DNA of 64,000 bases from Rhizobium freirei PRF 81 (GTDB taxonomy: Bacteria > Pseudomonadota > Alphaproteobacteria > Rhizobiales > Rhizobiaceae). Below, piece after piece: positions 41,151 through 49,831 of the stretch. The stretch spans positions 248,001 through 312,000 of the forward strand of contig NZ_AQHN01000056.1 of the NCBI RefSeq assembly GCF_000359745.1, in the 5' to 3' direction. Numbering within the stretch: position 1 is the stretch's first letter; each line of letters begins with the position of its first letter. Made by a program: the position numbers and the translations under genes. The notes under the pieces were generated by a model, which was not told the origin of the DNA, did no database searches, and was given only the letters and a program-made list of their open reading frames with translations.

Positions 41151-42314
41151 TCAGAGATCTCCCTTGTTGACCGTCGGCTGGTCGGGATCGACGAAATTCG
41201 GGTGTACGACTTCGCCGTCATCCGTCAGCATCGTCGCCTTGATCAGTTCGTCGGTACGATTGAGGCCGAGGCTCTTGCTGTCCTTGTCGACCATCGTTTC
41301 CAGGAAGGTGACGAGATTCTTGGCGTAAAGGGCCGAGGCGCTCGCCGCGATCCGGCCGGCCATGTTGGGATAGCCGACCACTCTGACGCCCTCGACCTCG
41401 GTGATCCTGCCGTATTCCGCGCCCTCGATATTGCCGCCGCGCTCGACAGCGAGATCGACGGCGACGGCACCGGGGCGCATCGCCTTCAGCATGTCGCGGC
41501 TGACGAGGCGCGGCGCAGGCCGGCCGGGGATCAGCGCAGTGGTGATGATGATGTCCTGCTTGGCGATATGATCGGCGACGAGAGCATCCTGCTTGGCCTG
41601 ATACTCCCTGGACATTTCCTTGGCATAGCCGCCGGCAGTCTCGGCAGCCCTGAATTCCTCGTCCTCGACGGCGATGAATTTCGCGCCGAGCGAAGCGACC
41701 TGTTCCTTGGCAGCCGGGCGTACATCCGTTGCGGAAACCAGCGCGCCGAGACGCCGCGCGGTAGCAATCGCCTGCAGACCGGCAACGCCGGCACCCATGA
41801 CGAACACCTTCGCCGCCGGCACCGTGCCCGCCGCGGTCATCATCATCGGCAGTGCCCGATCATAGACGGCAGCGGCCTCGATGACGGCCTGATAGCCGGC
41901 GAGGTTTGCCTGCGACGACAGAACGTCCATCGACTGCGCCCGAGTGATGCGCGGCATCAGCTCCATGGCAAAACTCGTGAGTCCAGCGCGTGCCATCTCG
42001 GCAAGCGCGGCCTCGTTGCCATACGGATCCATAATGGCAATGACGACCGCGCCGCTCTTGTAGCCGGCGATCTCCTTACTCGTCGGGCGCCTGACTTTGA
42101 GAATGACATCCGCGCGCTCGGCATCCTTTGCCGTGCCAAGGTGCGCACCGATGGCTTCGTACTCACCATCCGGAATGCGCGACGAGGCGCCCGCGCCAGC
42201 TTCAACGATAACGTCGAAGCCGAGGCTCCTCATCTTCTTCACGCTCTCGACGGAAGCCGCAACGCGCGTTTCCTCCGCCAGGCTTTCCTTGGCCACGAAA
42301 ACCAGATTGCTCAA
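41151..42314 (-). CDS. pntAA: NAD(P) transhydrogenase subunit alpha, NAD-binding part
   Basis: About 387 residues forming domain I, the NAD(H)-binding part related to alanine dehydrogenase. Visible are the early FVAKESLAEETRVAASVESV, MELMPRITRAQSMDVLSSQANLAG split around residue 120, the Rossmann VFVMGAGVAGLQAIATARRLG and VERGGNIEGAE. The start is unusual: no ATG is suitable. A TTG at 42314 lies eight bases after GAGG and yields an N-terminus MSNLVFVAKE that matches the family; a GTG at 42323 overlaps that site and is less likely. Confidence 0.94.
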   Translation of the reverse strand: MSNLVFVAKESLAEETRVAASVESVKKMRSLGFDVIVEAGAGASSRIPDGEYEAIGAHLGTAKDAERADVILKVRRPTSKEIAGYKSGAVVIAIMDPYGNEAALAEMARAGLTSFAMELMPRITRAQSMDVLSSQANLAGYQAVIEAAAVYDRALPMMMTAAGTVPAAKVFVMGAGVAGLQAIATARRLGALVSATDVRPAAKEQVASLGAKFIAVEDEEFRAAETAGGYAKEMSREYQAKQDALVADHIAKQDIIITTALIPGRPAPRLVSRDMLKAMRPGAVAVDLAVERGGNIEGAEYGRITEVEGVRVVGYPNMAGRIAASASALYAKNLVTFLETMVDKDSKSLGLNRTDELIKATMLTDDGEVVHPNFVDPDQPTVNKGDL

Positions 42315-42418
42315 CGACAACACCTCGCATCAAACGGCGGCGCGTCCGGCAAGGCGGCGCTGCAGACTCACGGGAAGGCTTGGACCAGAAAGGCCCAGCG
42401 TCGATCAGCGCTGGAACG

Positions 42419-42643
42419 TCAGCGCAGCAGAATGATGCTGGCGATGGAAAGAACGATGAAAATGAGCAGGCCGCCGAGGAACCCGGCATGACCGAAGAAA
42501 CCGGCTGCCATGGCGATCATCAATGCTGCAACGATCGCAGACCCGACCCGAGCACCCGTGATGAACAGACCATAGGTCTTCTCATGCTCCTTGTAATCCA
42601 TGGGAGCACCAGTTTCAGCGGGTCCAGTGTGATGTTCAGCCAT
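42419..42643 (-). CDS. aa3-type cytochrome c oxidase subunit IV
   Basis: A 74-residue protein with a hydrophilic head containing MDYKEHEKTYGLFITGARVG, followed by two closely spaced hydrophobic segments (SAIVAALMIAMAAGFFG and GGLLIFIVLSIASIILL). This is the small bacterial subunit IV family of aa3 oxidases. It lies about 100 bases before pntAA on the same strand, an arrangement recalled from other rhizobia, and could share its promoter. The gap contains a weak CAGCG/CGCTG hairpin without a T run. Confidence 0.92.
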   Translation of the reverse strand: MAEHHTGPAETGAPMDYKEHEKTYGLFITGARVGSAIVAALMIAMAAGFFGHAGFLGGLLIFIVLSIASIILLR

Positions 42644-42712
42644 TCAAAATCTCCCCTCGATGCACTCAGCCCCATAGGGCCAATAACCGGCCAGGAGCTG
42701 GAGTTCGTCCTC

Positions 42713-42747
42713 AAAAGCGGCGGCACCTAGCACTAAGGTGCCGCCGC
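42713..42747 (-). terminator. Terminator of the FeeM-like gene
   Basis: A perfect 12-base inverted repeat (GCGGCGGCACCT / AGGTGCCGCCGC) with a seven-base loop. Read on the minus strand it is followed by TTTTGA, so it ends the transcript of the gene at 42823-43578. Confidence 0.85.
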
Positions 42748-42822
42748 CAAATTTCCTCTACCGAGGGGTTACACAAAGCGACGAGAAATGCAATGCACGA
42801 GAAGGTCGCATCCGTGCACAGG

Positions 42823-43578
42823 TCAGCCGAATTGTCCGCGAATCTCGCGCCGCCCGCCACTTGCCAGCCGCGCGGTCGGCAGGATGGTCAGAGGCGGTGA
42901 GCCGTTGTCCTCGTTGCGGCCGAACATCATGCGCCGTTCGTAGGGCTCCGAATCGAAGAACGGATATCGCGTCATCAGCTTCCCGCGGATCTCCTTCGAC
43001 CGCGATGCCAGCAGCGTCAGTTCGAAGCCGTAGGTCTTGGTCATGCGTGGCGGCACGACCGTATCGGCATAGAAAACACGCTTGTAGAACGCCGCATGGG
43101 CCGGTCGGACATGCTGCATCACGCGATCCGTGTTGAAATAGATGGCACCAACAATCGCCGGCCTCAACGTCAGATAGGGCAGAGCCGGCAGTTCCAGCTC
43201 GAAATCGGGATCCACGGCAAAGCGCGCGGGATCGATGAGCGTCATGCCGGCATCGAGGAAGGCATGAATCTCGTCCGGGAAGATGCCGGTCGACTGGCAT
43301 ACCCGATGATCCGGCGTGACGTGGTGTATTCGCACCGTGCTCACCAGCTCTTCGTAATAGTAGACACCGAAGACATAGGCGTGATCGTCGAAATCGATGT
43401 CATCGATCAGGTTTTTGGCGGCCACCGGCAGGACGTCGCGTGCCTTGTAAGCCTTGTAGCGTAGCCGCGCGACATCCTCCATGTCCTCGCTGCTTTCGAT
43501 CCGGCGGTACTCCACGTGATCGAGCACCTCCATCAGCTTGCCGGCGAAGCTGTTTTTCAAAGTACTCATATGAGTCAT
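42823..43578 (-). CDS. FeeM-like N-acyl amino acid synthase domain protein
   Basis: A 251-residue protein of the GNAT/LuxI superfamily. Recognised features are EYRRIESSEDMEDVARLRYKAY (N-terminal helix and strand), DDHAYVFGVYYYEELVSTVRIH, a late DPARFAVDP strand and MTKTYGFELTLLAS. This layout fits FeeM-type synthases, which join an acyl group from acyl-ACP to an amino acid and are structurally related to acyl-homoserine lactone synthases. The product here is unknown. The first two in-frame ATGs (43578 and 43569) are both possible. The upstream region is exceptionally AT-rich, and the next gene upstream encodes an EAL protein on the same strand. Confidence 0.8.
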   Translation of the reverse strand: MTHMSTLKNSFAGKLMEVLDHVEYRRIESSEDMEDVARLRYKAYKARDVLPVAAKNLIDDIDFDDHAYVFGVYYYEELVSTVRIHHVTPDHRVCQSTGIFPDEIHAFLDAGMTLIDPARFAVDPDFELELPALPYLTLRPAIVGAIYFNTDRVMQHVRPAHAAFYKRVFYADTVVPPRMTKTYGFELTLLASRSKEIRGKLMTRYPFFDSEPYERRMMFGRNEDNGSPPLTILPTARLASGGRREIRGQFG

Positions 43579-43895
43579 AGTTAATGTTCCGTGATGGTTA
43601 ACGGAATATCTTTGGTATTAATAGAAAACTTGATCAATATTTGTTTTAAATTTTATTAACTATTCGTTCATTAAGGTTAATTTTCTTGGCAAATACCGGC
43701 AAAGGTTGAGGCTTCGAAAGCAGTTCTAGCTTCCATTGCTACAAGGCCGCGCTCTCGCAGCTTCGGCTCTCCATTTTAATATGGGGAAATCAGCCTGCGC
43801 CAATCACGCCATCCCGTCCGATGGCTTTCAAAGAGGCGAGCGATCGCTGCGAACGGCCTCAATGGCGGAGGATGACCCGGAGGGCCGCCGAGGGA
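43579..43895. other. AT-rich gap between the FeeM-like and EAL genes
   Basis: About 317 bases. The half near the FeeM-like gene (43580-43690) is strikingly AT-rich with several TTAA tetramers, likely a promoter or nucleoid-protein binding region. No pair of TTAA has the seven-base spacing of a CtrA box. The other half has no recognisable gene. Confidence 0.5.
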
Positions 43896-46199
43896 TCAGG
43901 CGACGTGATCGTGCCGCAGCCCCGACTGCCGGCGGGCGAGGCTCTCCACCATTCCGATAACCTGCTCTTGAGGCACGGGCGTGGAGAATACGTATCCCTG
44001 GATGATATCGGCGAGATTGCTCTCAACGATCAGCGCCAGTTGCTCCAGCGTCTCGACACCCTCGATCACGATGTGGAGGCTAAGAGCGCGGGAAAGATCG
44101 ACAATGCCGCACAGAAGCTTGAAACGGCGGCTGTCCGTCGTAATGTCGCGAACGAAGGAGCGGTCGATCTTGACGACGTCCACCGGCAGGGAATCGAGAT
44201 AGCTGAGGCTTGAAAAACCCGTGCCGAAATCGTCGATGGCGATCGTGATGCCCTTGGCGCGCAGATCGGCAAGAATGGAACGAACCGTCGCCATCTCGTC
44301 CATCAAGCAGCTTTCCGTCACTTCGAGATGCAGCCGCGTGGGCTCCAGCCCCGATGCGTCGAGCGCTTCCGCGACAATATGGACGATATCGTTGCTGCGC
44401 AGATCCTGCGCCGAGAGATTGACCGATACCGCGACCTGCCCCGGCCACGAAGCACAATCCCGGCAGGCCCGATTGATCATGAAGCGGGTGATGCCGCCGA
44501 CAATGCCCATCTCTTCGGCGATCTGCACGAAGATGTTTGGCGGGATCGAACCCTTTTCCGGATGAGTCCAGCGCGCCAAAGCCTCGCAGCAATCGATGCG
44601 GGCGCCGTCCGGCGTGAACATGGGTTGATACATAGCCAGCAGATTGCCGGCCTCCACCGCCTCGCGCAGATCGTCCTTCAGCTTTTGCCGCTCGACATAG
44701 CGCGCATCCATCTCCTGCTCGAAGGCGCTGCAACTTCCCTTCATCCGCAGCTTGGCATCGAACAGTGCCAGATCGGCCTTGATCTGCCATTCCTCCGGCC
44801 GAAACTCGCGGCTCGACATTGTGACATAACCGCCGCTGAATGATATCCGGAAGCTGTTGTCATCGACATCGTACGTACCGGTCATCGCGGCGTGCAATGC
44901 GCGCACGCGCGAATCGATATCGGACTCATTGCTCTCATTTGGAAAGAACAGCACGAATTGATCGCCCACAAGACGGGCCGGAAGTACCGCGGAGCCCGCA
45001 AGCTGTTTCAAGCGCTCGCCGATAGCGACCAGCAGACGATCCCCGGTCACATGTCCCTTGGTGTCGTTGACATGCTTGAAGTCGTCCACGTCGAGCACGA
45101 GAATGCTGACCTGACTTTCGCCGCTGCGCGCAGCGAGCTTTTCTTTGACGAGCTCGACGAAATATTCGCGGTTTGGCAGCCCCGTCAGAGGATCGTAGCG
45201 CACCATGTGCAGGATCTTGCGCTCCGCTCGGATGCGCACCGTCACATCTTCGAAAATCAGGATGACGACGCCATCGGCGCGGCGGCTCGCCGAAAACTCC
45301 AGAAACTGATCTTCATTGAACTGGATCAGGGTGCGCGACAGCGTGCCGCTGACGAGCTGCGCCATCTGCCGCTGAATGAGCCCCGGCAGCGACCCGTCGA
45401 TGAAGGCATGACGCGCGCCGTAACGCAGCACCACGTCGAATTCGCAATCCTTGAGCTGTTCCTGATGCGAGAAATTCAGGAGCTCGCATGCCTTGCGATT
45501 GACCACGAGGATGCGGTTATGCGCGTCGAGCATGAACAGGCCATGCGTCATATTGTTGAGTGCGGTGTCGAACCGATCGGCGATCTGCGATATCTCGCGC
45601 GAGGCGATGACGTTCTTGTAGAGAAATTCGCGCACGCCGTTCGCCATAGCGCGCGTCGTCAGTCCGAACGGGACGAGCATGATGGAAACGATCGCCTTAT
45701 AGAGCTGCTCCGACATCAGACAGGCGATGATGATGGGCAGGCAGCAGGCAAGGGTCTGGAGATCGATCGCCTTCTGCGAACCGTAGTTGCGGCCGACGAT
45801 CGATACCATCGACGCCATGGTTACGGCGATGCAGATGAATTCCGCCAGAGGATCCTGCACGATCAGAATGGCATAGCCACTGCCGACGCCGAGTATGGAT
45901 GCGGTCGCCGCAGCCCCAATGACATAGCGTGTTTCCCAACTCGCAATATCGGCGCGCGTAAAATTATGCTTGTCGGCCGCGTCGAAGAGCCGGAACGAAT
46001 ACATCCGCAGCACGAAGACGGCTGCAAAAGCCAGGCAAAGAACGAGATAGATGCTGGCGCGCGTGCTCATGAACACGACGACATAGGTGAGGATATGAAC
46101 GGCCACGCCCGTAAACAGCGTTTTACGGTTTCCGAAAAGCGAACTGACGAACGACAGATAAACATCCGTCGGTACGGTGTCCGGGCTTGGAGGCTTCAT
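43896..46199 (-). CDS. Membrane PAS-GGDEF-EAL protein, probable c-di-GMP phosphodiesterase
   Basis: A 767-residue protein. About five membrane helices (residues 25-185) are followed by a PAS domain (DRFDTALNNMTHGLFMLDAHNRILVVN near 210), a GGDEF domain (about 335-495) and an EAL domain (about 505-755). The GGDEF signature is altered to VGDQF at residues 411-415: the catalytic Glu is Gln and the first Gly is Val, so cyclase activity is unlikely. The EAL domain keeps EAL (Glu539), SVNLSAQDL, EVTES, IDDFGTGFSSLSYL, VKIDRSFV and IEGVET, so hydrolysis of c-di-GMP should be possible. It appears monocistronic. Confidence 0.93.
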   Translation of the reverse strand: MKPPSPDTVPTDVYLSFVSSLFGNRKTLFTGVAVHILTYVVVFMSTRASIYLVLCLAFAAVFVLRMYSFRLFDAADKHNFTRADIASWETRYVIGAAATASILGVGSGYAILIVQDPLAEFICIAVTMASMVSIVGRNYGSQKAIDLQTLACCLPIIIACLMSEQLYKAIVSIMLVPFGLTTRAMANGVREFLYKNVIASREISQIADRFDTALNNMTHGLFMLDAHNRILVVNRKACELLNFSHQEQLKDCEFDVVLRYGARHAFIDGSLPGLIQRQMAQLVSGTLSRTLIQFNEDQFLEFSASRRADGVVILIFEDVTVRIRAERKILHMVRYDPLTGLPNREYFVELVKEKLAARSGESQVSILVLDVDDFKHVNDTKGHVTGDRLLVAIGERLKQLAGSAVLPARLVGDQFVLFFPNESNESDIDSRVRALHAAMTGTYDVDDNSFRISFSGGYVTMSSREFRPEEWQIKADLALFDAKLRMKGSCSAFEQEMDARYVERQKLKDDLREAVEAGNLLAMYQPMFTPDGARIDCCEALARWTHPEKGSIPPNIFVQIAEEMGIVGGITRFMINRACRDCASWPGQVAVSVNLSAQDLRSNDIVHIVAEALDASGLEPTRLHLEVTESCLMDEMATVRSILADLRAKGITIAIDDFGTGFSSLSYLDSLPVDVVKIDRSFVRDITTDSRRFKLLCGIVDLSRALSLHIVIEGVETLEQLALIVESNLADIIQGYVFSTPVPQEQVIGMVESLARRQSGLRHDHVA

Positions 46200-46430
46200 T
46201 CAGAGTTCCCCTGATGCGGCGGACACCCTAGTGGAAACTTTTTAAAATTTGATTGCCCAAATAGCACGTATATGGACAGATTTTCCAATTATGTCGGCAA
46301 CTTAGGTTGAATTTAGGTCACGATACGCATCGTATTCGTGCAATCGTCCCAAGTGAACTCGAACGCCGGGACAATATTTAAATGGCTAATAAAGAAAATA
46401 AAACATCATGGGACACTTGCGCAATACGTA

Positions 46431-47537
46431 TCAGAGCTTGCCCGCCCGCTGCTGGATCATCATGAATGTATCGAACGTATATTCTGAAAGCTGCATCCAC
46501 AGATACGCATCCTTCTTGTAGGCGACCTGATCCGCATAGATGCGCTTGAAGGAATCATTGGATTTGGACAGATCGGCATAAAGCCCGTTGGCTGCCTGGA
46601 AACAGGCTTCCATGATCTCCTGGCTGAAGGGGCGCAGCGTCACGCCCTGCTGCACGATGTCCTTCAGCGCCTGGGGATTTTTCACATCATATTTCGCCAG
46701 CATGTTGGTATTGGCGAAAGCACAGGCGCCGGTGAGGATGGCCTGATAGTTCTTCGGCAGCCCGCTCCATTTTTCCAGATTGAAGAAGGCGTGCACCAAG
46801 GCACCGCCCTCCCACCATCCTGGATAATAGTAGAATTTGGCGATCTTCTGCAGCCCGAGCTTCAGGTCGTCATAGGGGCCGACCCATTCGACGGCGTCGA
46901 CTGTGCCCTTGTCCAATGCGCCATAGACGTCATTGGCAGCAATATCCTGCAGCGGCGCGACGCCGATTTTCTGCATCACCTTGCCAGCCAGGCCGGCAAT
47001 GCGCATCTTCAGGCCCTTGAGATCGTCGAGCGTGTTGATTTCCTTGCGGAACCAGCCGCCCATCTGCGCACCGGTATTGCCGGCGGGAAGCCCCAACATG
47101 CCTTGCGTGGCATAGAACTCGTTCATCAGCTTGTTGCCGTTGCCCTGGTAGAACCAGGCATTGGTCAGCCGGGCATTGAGGCCGAACGGCAGCGTCGTGC
47201 CGATGGCGTAGGTCGGATCCTTGTCCGCGAAATAATAGGAGCAGGTATGCGCGGCATCGACGGTTCCCGCGCTTACCGCGTCGGCGGCCTGCGCAGCGGG
47301 CACGATTTCGCCGGCCTCATAGACCTGAATGGTGAAATTGCCGTTCGTCGCGTCGGAAACATGAGCGGCGATATCCTCGGCGCCGCCGTAGATCGTGTCC
47401 AGGCTTTTTGGAAAGGACGACGTCATCTTCCAGGTGATCTTTGGATATTCCTGAGCCAGAGCCGGGCTTGCAAGCGTGGAGGCGGCAGCACCTGCGCCAA
47501 CTGCTCCTGCCCGCCTTATGAAGGAACGGCGATCCAT
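46431..47537 (-). CDS. TRAP transporter solute-binding protein (DctP/TakP-like), Tat-exported
   Basis: A 368-residue periplasmic binding protein. The N-terminus is a twin-arginine signal (MDRRSFIRRAGAVGAGAAAS) with an ALA cleavage site. The mature part shows the DctP-family helix and ligand motifs: INTLDDLKGLKMRIAGLAG near residue 170 and DAVEWVGPYDDLKLGLQ near residue 225. The Trp/Glu pattern resembles binding proteins for 2-oxo acids such as TakP. No membrane subunits (DctQ/DctM) are nearby in the window, so its permease is elsewhere or missing. It is divergent from the gamma-Glu-GABA hydrolase gene. Confidence 0.9.
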   Translation of the reverse strand: MDRRSFIRRAGAVGAGAAASTLASPALAQEYPKITWKMTSSFPKSLDTIYGGAEDIAAHVSDATNGNFTIQVYEAGEIVPAAQAADAVSAGTVDAAHTCSYYFADKDPTYAIGTTLPFGLNARLTNAWFYQGNGNKLMNEFYATQGMLGLPAGNTGAQMGGWFRKEINTLDDLKGLKMRIAGLAGKVMQKIGVAPLQDIAANDVYGALDKGTVDAVEWVGPYDDLKLGLQKIAKFYYYPGWWEGGALVHAFFNLEKWSGLPKNYQAILTGACAFANTNMLAKYDVKNPQALKDIVQQGVTLRPFSQEIMEACFQAANGLYADLSKSNDSFKRIYADQVAYKKDAYLWMQLSEYTFDTFMMIQQRAGKL

Positions 47538-47831
47538 CGAAATCTCCCATACGGACGGCTATGCTGGAGAGCGGAACGCTCCCCGATCTGGCGCAAGCGA
47601 TGGAGCTAACCACGCCGCACACGGTCTTTCAAGTTTGCTCTCGCATCGCATTATGGCGATTCCTGTACATCCTTGTGACGAATGAAGGCAAAGCCTTAGT
47701 GAAACCACTCCGCGTTGCCGACAGGCCTATATGCGCGTAGATTGAAAGCAAGGATAATCCGCCCTCGGATTGACATCTTCGTCTTCCAGGGATCGCAGCG
47801 AATAGCCGTTTTGCACCTTCCGGAGCTCTGA

Positions 47832-48602
47832 ATGTCCAAACCAATCATCGCCATCCCCGCCGACATCCGCGAGTTCGACGGAGCGACCTGGCATGCGGTG
47901 CAGCAGCAATATGTCCGCGCTGCCGTCAAGGCAGCTGGACTGATGCCGCTGATCGTGCCGGCTTTGGAAGACGGCAACGATGCCGACGCCATTCTGGACC
48001 GGGTTGACGGCCTGCTCGTCTCCGGTTCTGCCAGCAACGTGCATCCGTCGCTTTATGGAAAAGAAGCGCGAGAAGGCGACGGCCCCTTCGATCCGGCGCG
48101 CGACGCGACATCGCTGCCGCTTATCCGCCGCGCCATCGAGCGCGCCATTCCGATGCTCGCCATCTGCCGCGGCATTCAGGAATTGAACGTCGCGCTCGGC
48201 GGCACGCTGGCAAGCGAGATCCAGGAGCAGCCCGGCATCTGGGACCATCGCAAGCCGCAGAATGTCGACCGGGACACGATGTATTCGATCCGCCAGAGCG
48301 TCTTCGTCAAGGAGGGCTCGTGCATCGCCCGTATCGTCGGCCCGGGCGAAGTGCGCGTCAACTCGCTGCATCGCCAGGCGATCGCCGAGACGGCGCCGAG
48401 ACTGCAGGTGGAGGCCCTGGCCGAAGACGGCACCATCGAAGCCGTCTCCGTCATCGGCGCCAAGGCCTTTGCTGTCGGCGTGCAATGGCATCCGGAATAT
48501 TGGGCCGAGACGGATTCGCCGTCGCGCAAGCTCTTCGTCGCCTTCGGCGATGCCGTGCGCGACTATGCGGCCAGCAAGGAGCGGCTCGCCGCCGCTCAAT
48601 AA
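47832..48602 (+). CDS. puuD: Gamma-glutamyl-gamma-aminobutyrate hydrolase family protein
   Basis: A 256-residue class I glutamine amidotransferase-like hydrolase. The nucleophile elbow is IPMLAICRGIQELNVALGG (Cys near residue 115), and the later His-Glu pair lies in VGVQWHPEYW. In the Puu pathway such enzymes release GABA from gamma-glutamyl-GABA during putrescine use. No other puu gene is here, although a decarboxylase making polyamines lies 11 kb away. The ATG directly follows CCGGAGCTCTGA. The symbol is by family; the substrate is inferred. Confidence 0.88.
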   Translation: MSKPIIAIPADIREFDGATWHAVQQQYVRAAVKAAGLMPLIVPALEDGNDADAILDRVDGLLVSGSASNVHPSLYGKEAREGDGPFDPARDATSLPLIRRAIERAIPMLAICRGIQELNVALGGTLASEIQEQPGIWDHRKPQNVDRDTMYSIRQSVFVKEGSCIARIVGPGEVRVNSLHRQAIAETAPRLQVEALAEDGTIEAVSVIGAKAFAVGVQWHPEYWAETDSPSRKLFVAFGDAVRDYAASKERLAAAQ

Positions 48603-48608
48603 AGCAAA

Positions 48609-48715
48609 GCTCTTCCGCATTCCTTCGAATGCGCGAAAAAGCTCCATCTTCCCATTTCCCAACGCATTCCGGACGCGGAAACCGCTGCGCAGTTTTCCTG
48701 GAAATGTTCTATCCG
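48609..48715 (-). repeat. Dispersed intergenic repeat, copy 2 (inverted) with adjoining hairpin
   Basis: The minus strand of 48661-48712 reads ACATTTCCAGGAAAACTGCG, then CAGCGGTTTCCGCGTCCGGA, closely matching the copy at 37.4 kb. The adjacent segment holds a perfect hairpin CGCATTC-CTTC-GAATGCG (48617-48634). It fills the gap between two convergent genes. Confidence 0.72.
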
Positions 48716-48730
48716 CAGAAAGCGGCGTGA

Positions 48731-49699
48731 TCAGCCGCGCAGCTTGATCGGCGTTTCCGGGACCGGCGTCACCGGCTGGCCCTTGGCGAACCATTCGATG
48801 ACATTGTCGACCACGAGATCGGCCATGGCGTCGCGCGTCGGCACCGAGGCGGACGCCACGTGCGGCAGCAGCGAGACATTCGGCAGCGAGAGGTAGCCGG
48901 CCGGTACATTGGGCTCGTCGTAGAACACATCGAGGCCCGCAGCTCCCAGCGTGCCGTTGCCGAGCGCAGCAATCAGCGCGTCATCATCGACCGACCAGCC
49001 ACGGCCGACATTGATGAACACGCCTTGCGGCCCGAGCGCCGACAGGATCTCGGCGTTGATGACCTTGTGCGTTTCCGGCGTCTTCGGCACGATGGAGATC
49101 AGCGTATCCACCGACTGCGCCATTTCCTTCAGGGTCGGGTAGTAGTCGTAGGGCAGCGAGTCCCGCGGTGAGCGCGTGTGATAGCCGATCTTCACCTTGA
49201 ACGGTTCCAGCCGCCTGGCAATTTCCAAGCCGATACGGCCGAGACCGTTTATGCCGACGCGACGCCCCTTCATGGAGAAGGGCGAGAGCGGAAACGCCCC
49301 TTCCTTAACCCAGCGTCCCTCTCGCAGCCAATTTTCCGCCTTCGGAAGCTGCCGTAGCGTGTTCAGCAGCAGCGCGATCGCCGTATCGGCGACCTCATCA
49401 TTCAGGACGTCAGGCGTATTCGTGACGACGATCCCTTTGGAAGCGGCATGTTTGACGTCGATACCATCATAGCCGACGCCGAAATTGGCGATGACTTCGA
49501 CATTCGGAAAGGCATCGATCCAGGTAGCATCGAAGCCGCCCGAAACAGCGACGCCGCGGATACGGGCTGCAGTCTCCGCATCGACCTTCGGGCCACCATC
49601 ACGCTCGACGGACACGATAGCGAACTGCTTTCCAAGCCTTTCGAGAACACGCGGGTGTATCTTCCCCGGAACGAGGACGGCGATGCGGTTATCGGACAT
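48731..49699 (-). CDS. D-isomer-specific 2-hydroxyacid dehydrogenase
   Basis: A 322-residue NAD(P)-dependent dehydrogenase, probably a glyoxylate/hydroxypyruvate reductase. Visible are NFGVGYDGIDVKHAASKGI near residue 75, the Rossmann GINGLGRIGLEIARRLEP near 150, INVGRGWSVD, LDVFYDEPNVP and the catalytic His in LLPHVASASV. The ATG at 49699 is preceded by AGAGGAAAG. A LacI-type regulator gene lies 132 bases upstream on the same strand, with repeat copy 3 between them, suggesting but not proving regulation. The exact substrate is not known. Confidence 0.92.
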   Translation of the reverse strand: MSDNRIAVLVPGKIHPRVLERLGKQFAIVSVERDGGPKVDAETAARIRGVAVSGGFDATWIDAFPNVEVIANFGVGYDGIDVKHAASKGIVVTNTPDVLNDEVADTAIALLLNTLRQLPKAENWLREGRWVKEGAFPLSPFSMKGRRVGINGLGRIGLEIARRLEPFKVKIGYHTRSPRDSLPYDYYPTLKEMAQSVDTLISIVPKTPETHKVINAEILSALGPQGVFINVGRGWSVDDDALIAALGNGTLGAAGLDVFYDEPNVPAGYLSLPNVSLLPHVASASVPTRDAMADLVVDNVIEWFAKGQPVTPVPETPIKLRG

Positions 49700-49735
49700 G
49701 AATCTTTCCTCTTGCGGTACGGTTCGGCGCGACGG

Positions 49736-49800
49736 CAGCAATTCCAAGAAAACACGCGGCGGCTTCCCGCCCGGAATTGCATGGACACAATGAGATGGAG
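49736..49800 (+). repeat. Dispersed intergenic repeat, copy 3 (diverged)
   Basis: GCAATTCCAAGAAAACACGC, then GGCGGCTTCCCGCCCGGAAT and, after a gap, ATGGAGCGG. This follows copy 1 base for base with about a quarter of positions changed. Confidence 0.65.
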
Positions 49801-49831
49801 CGGTTCAGAGATTCCGTGAAGGGCTGGACTG

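Noticed and set aside
43580-43690. CtrA box among TTAA repeats upstream of the FeeM-like gene
   Set aside because: None of the TTAA pairs has the required seven-base spacing.
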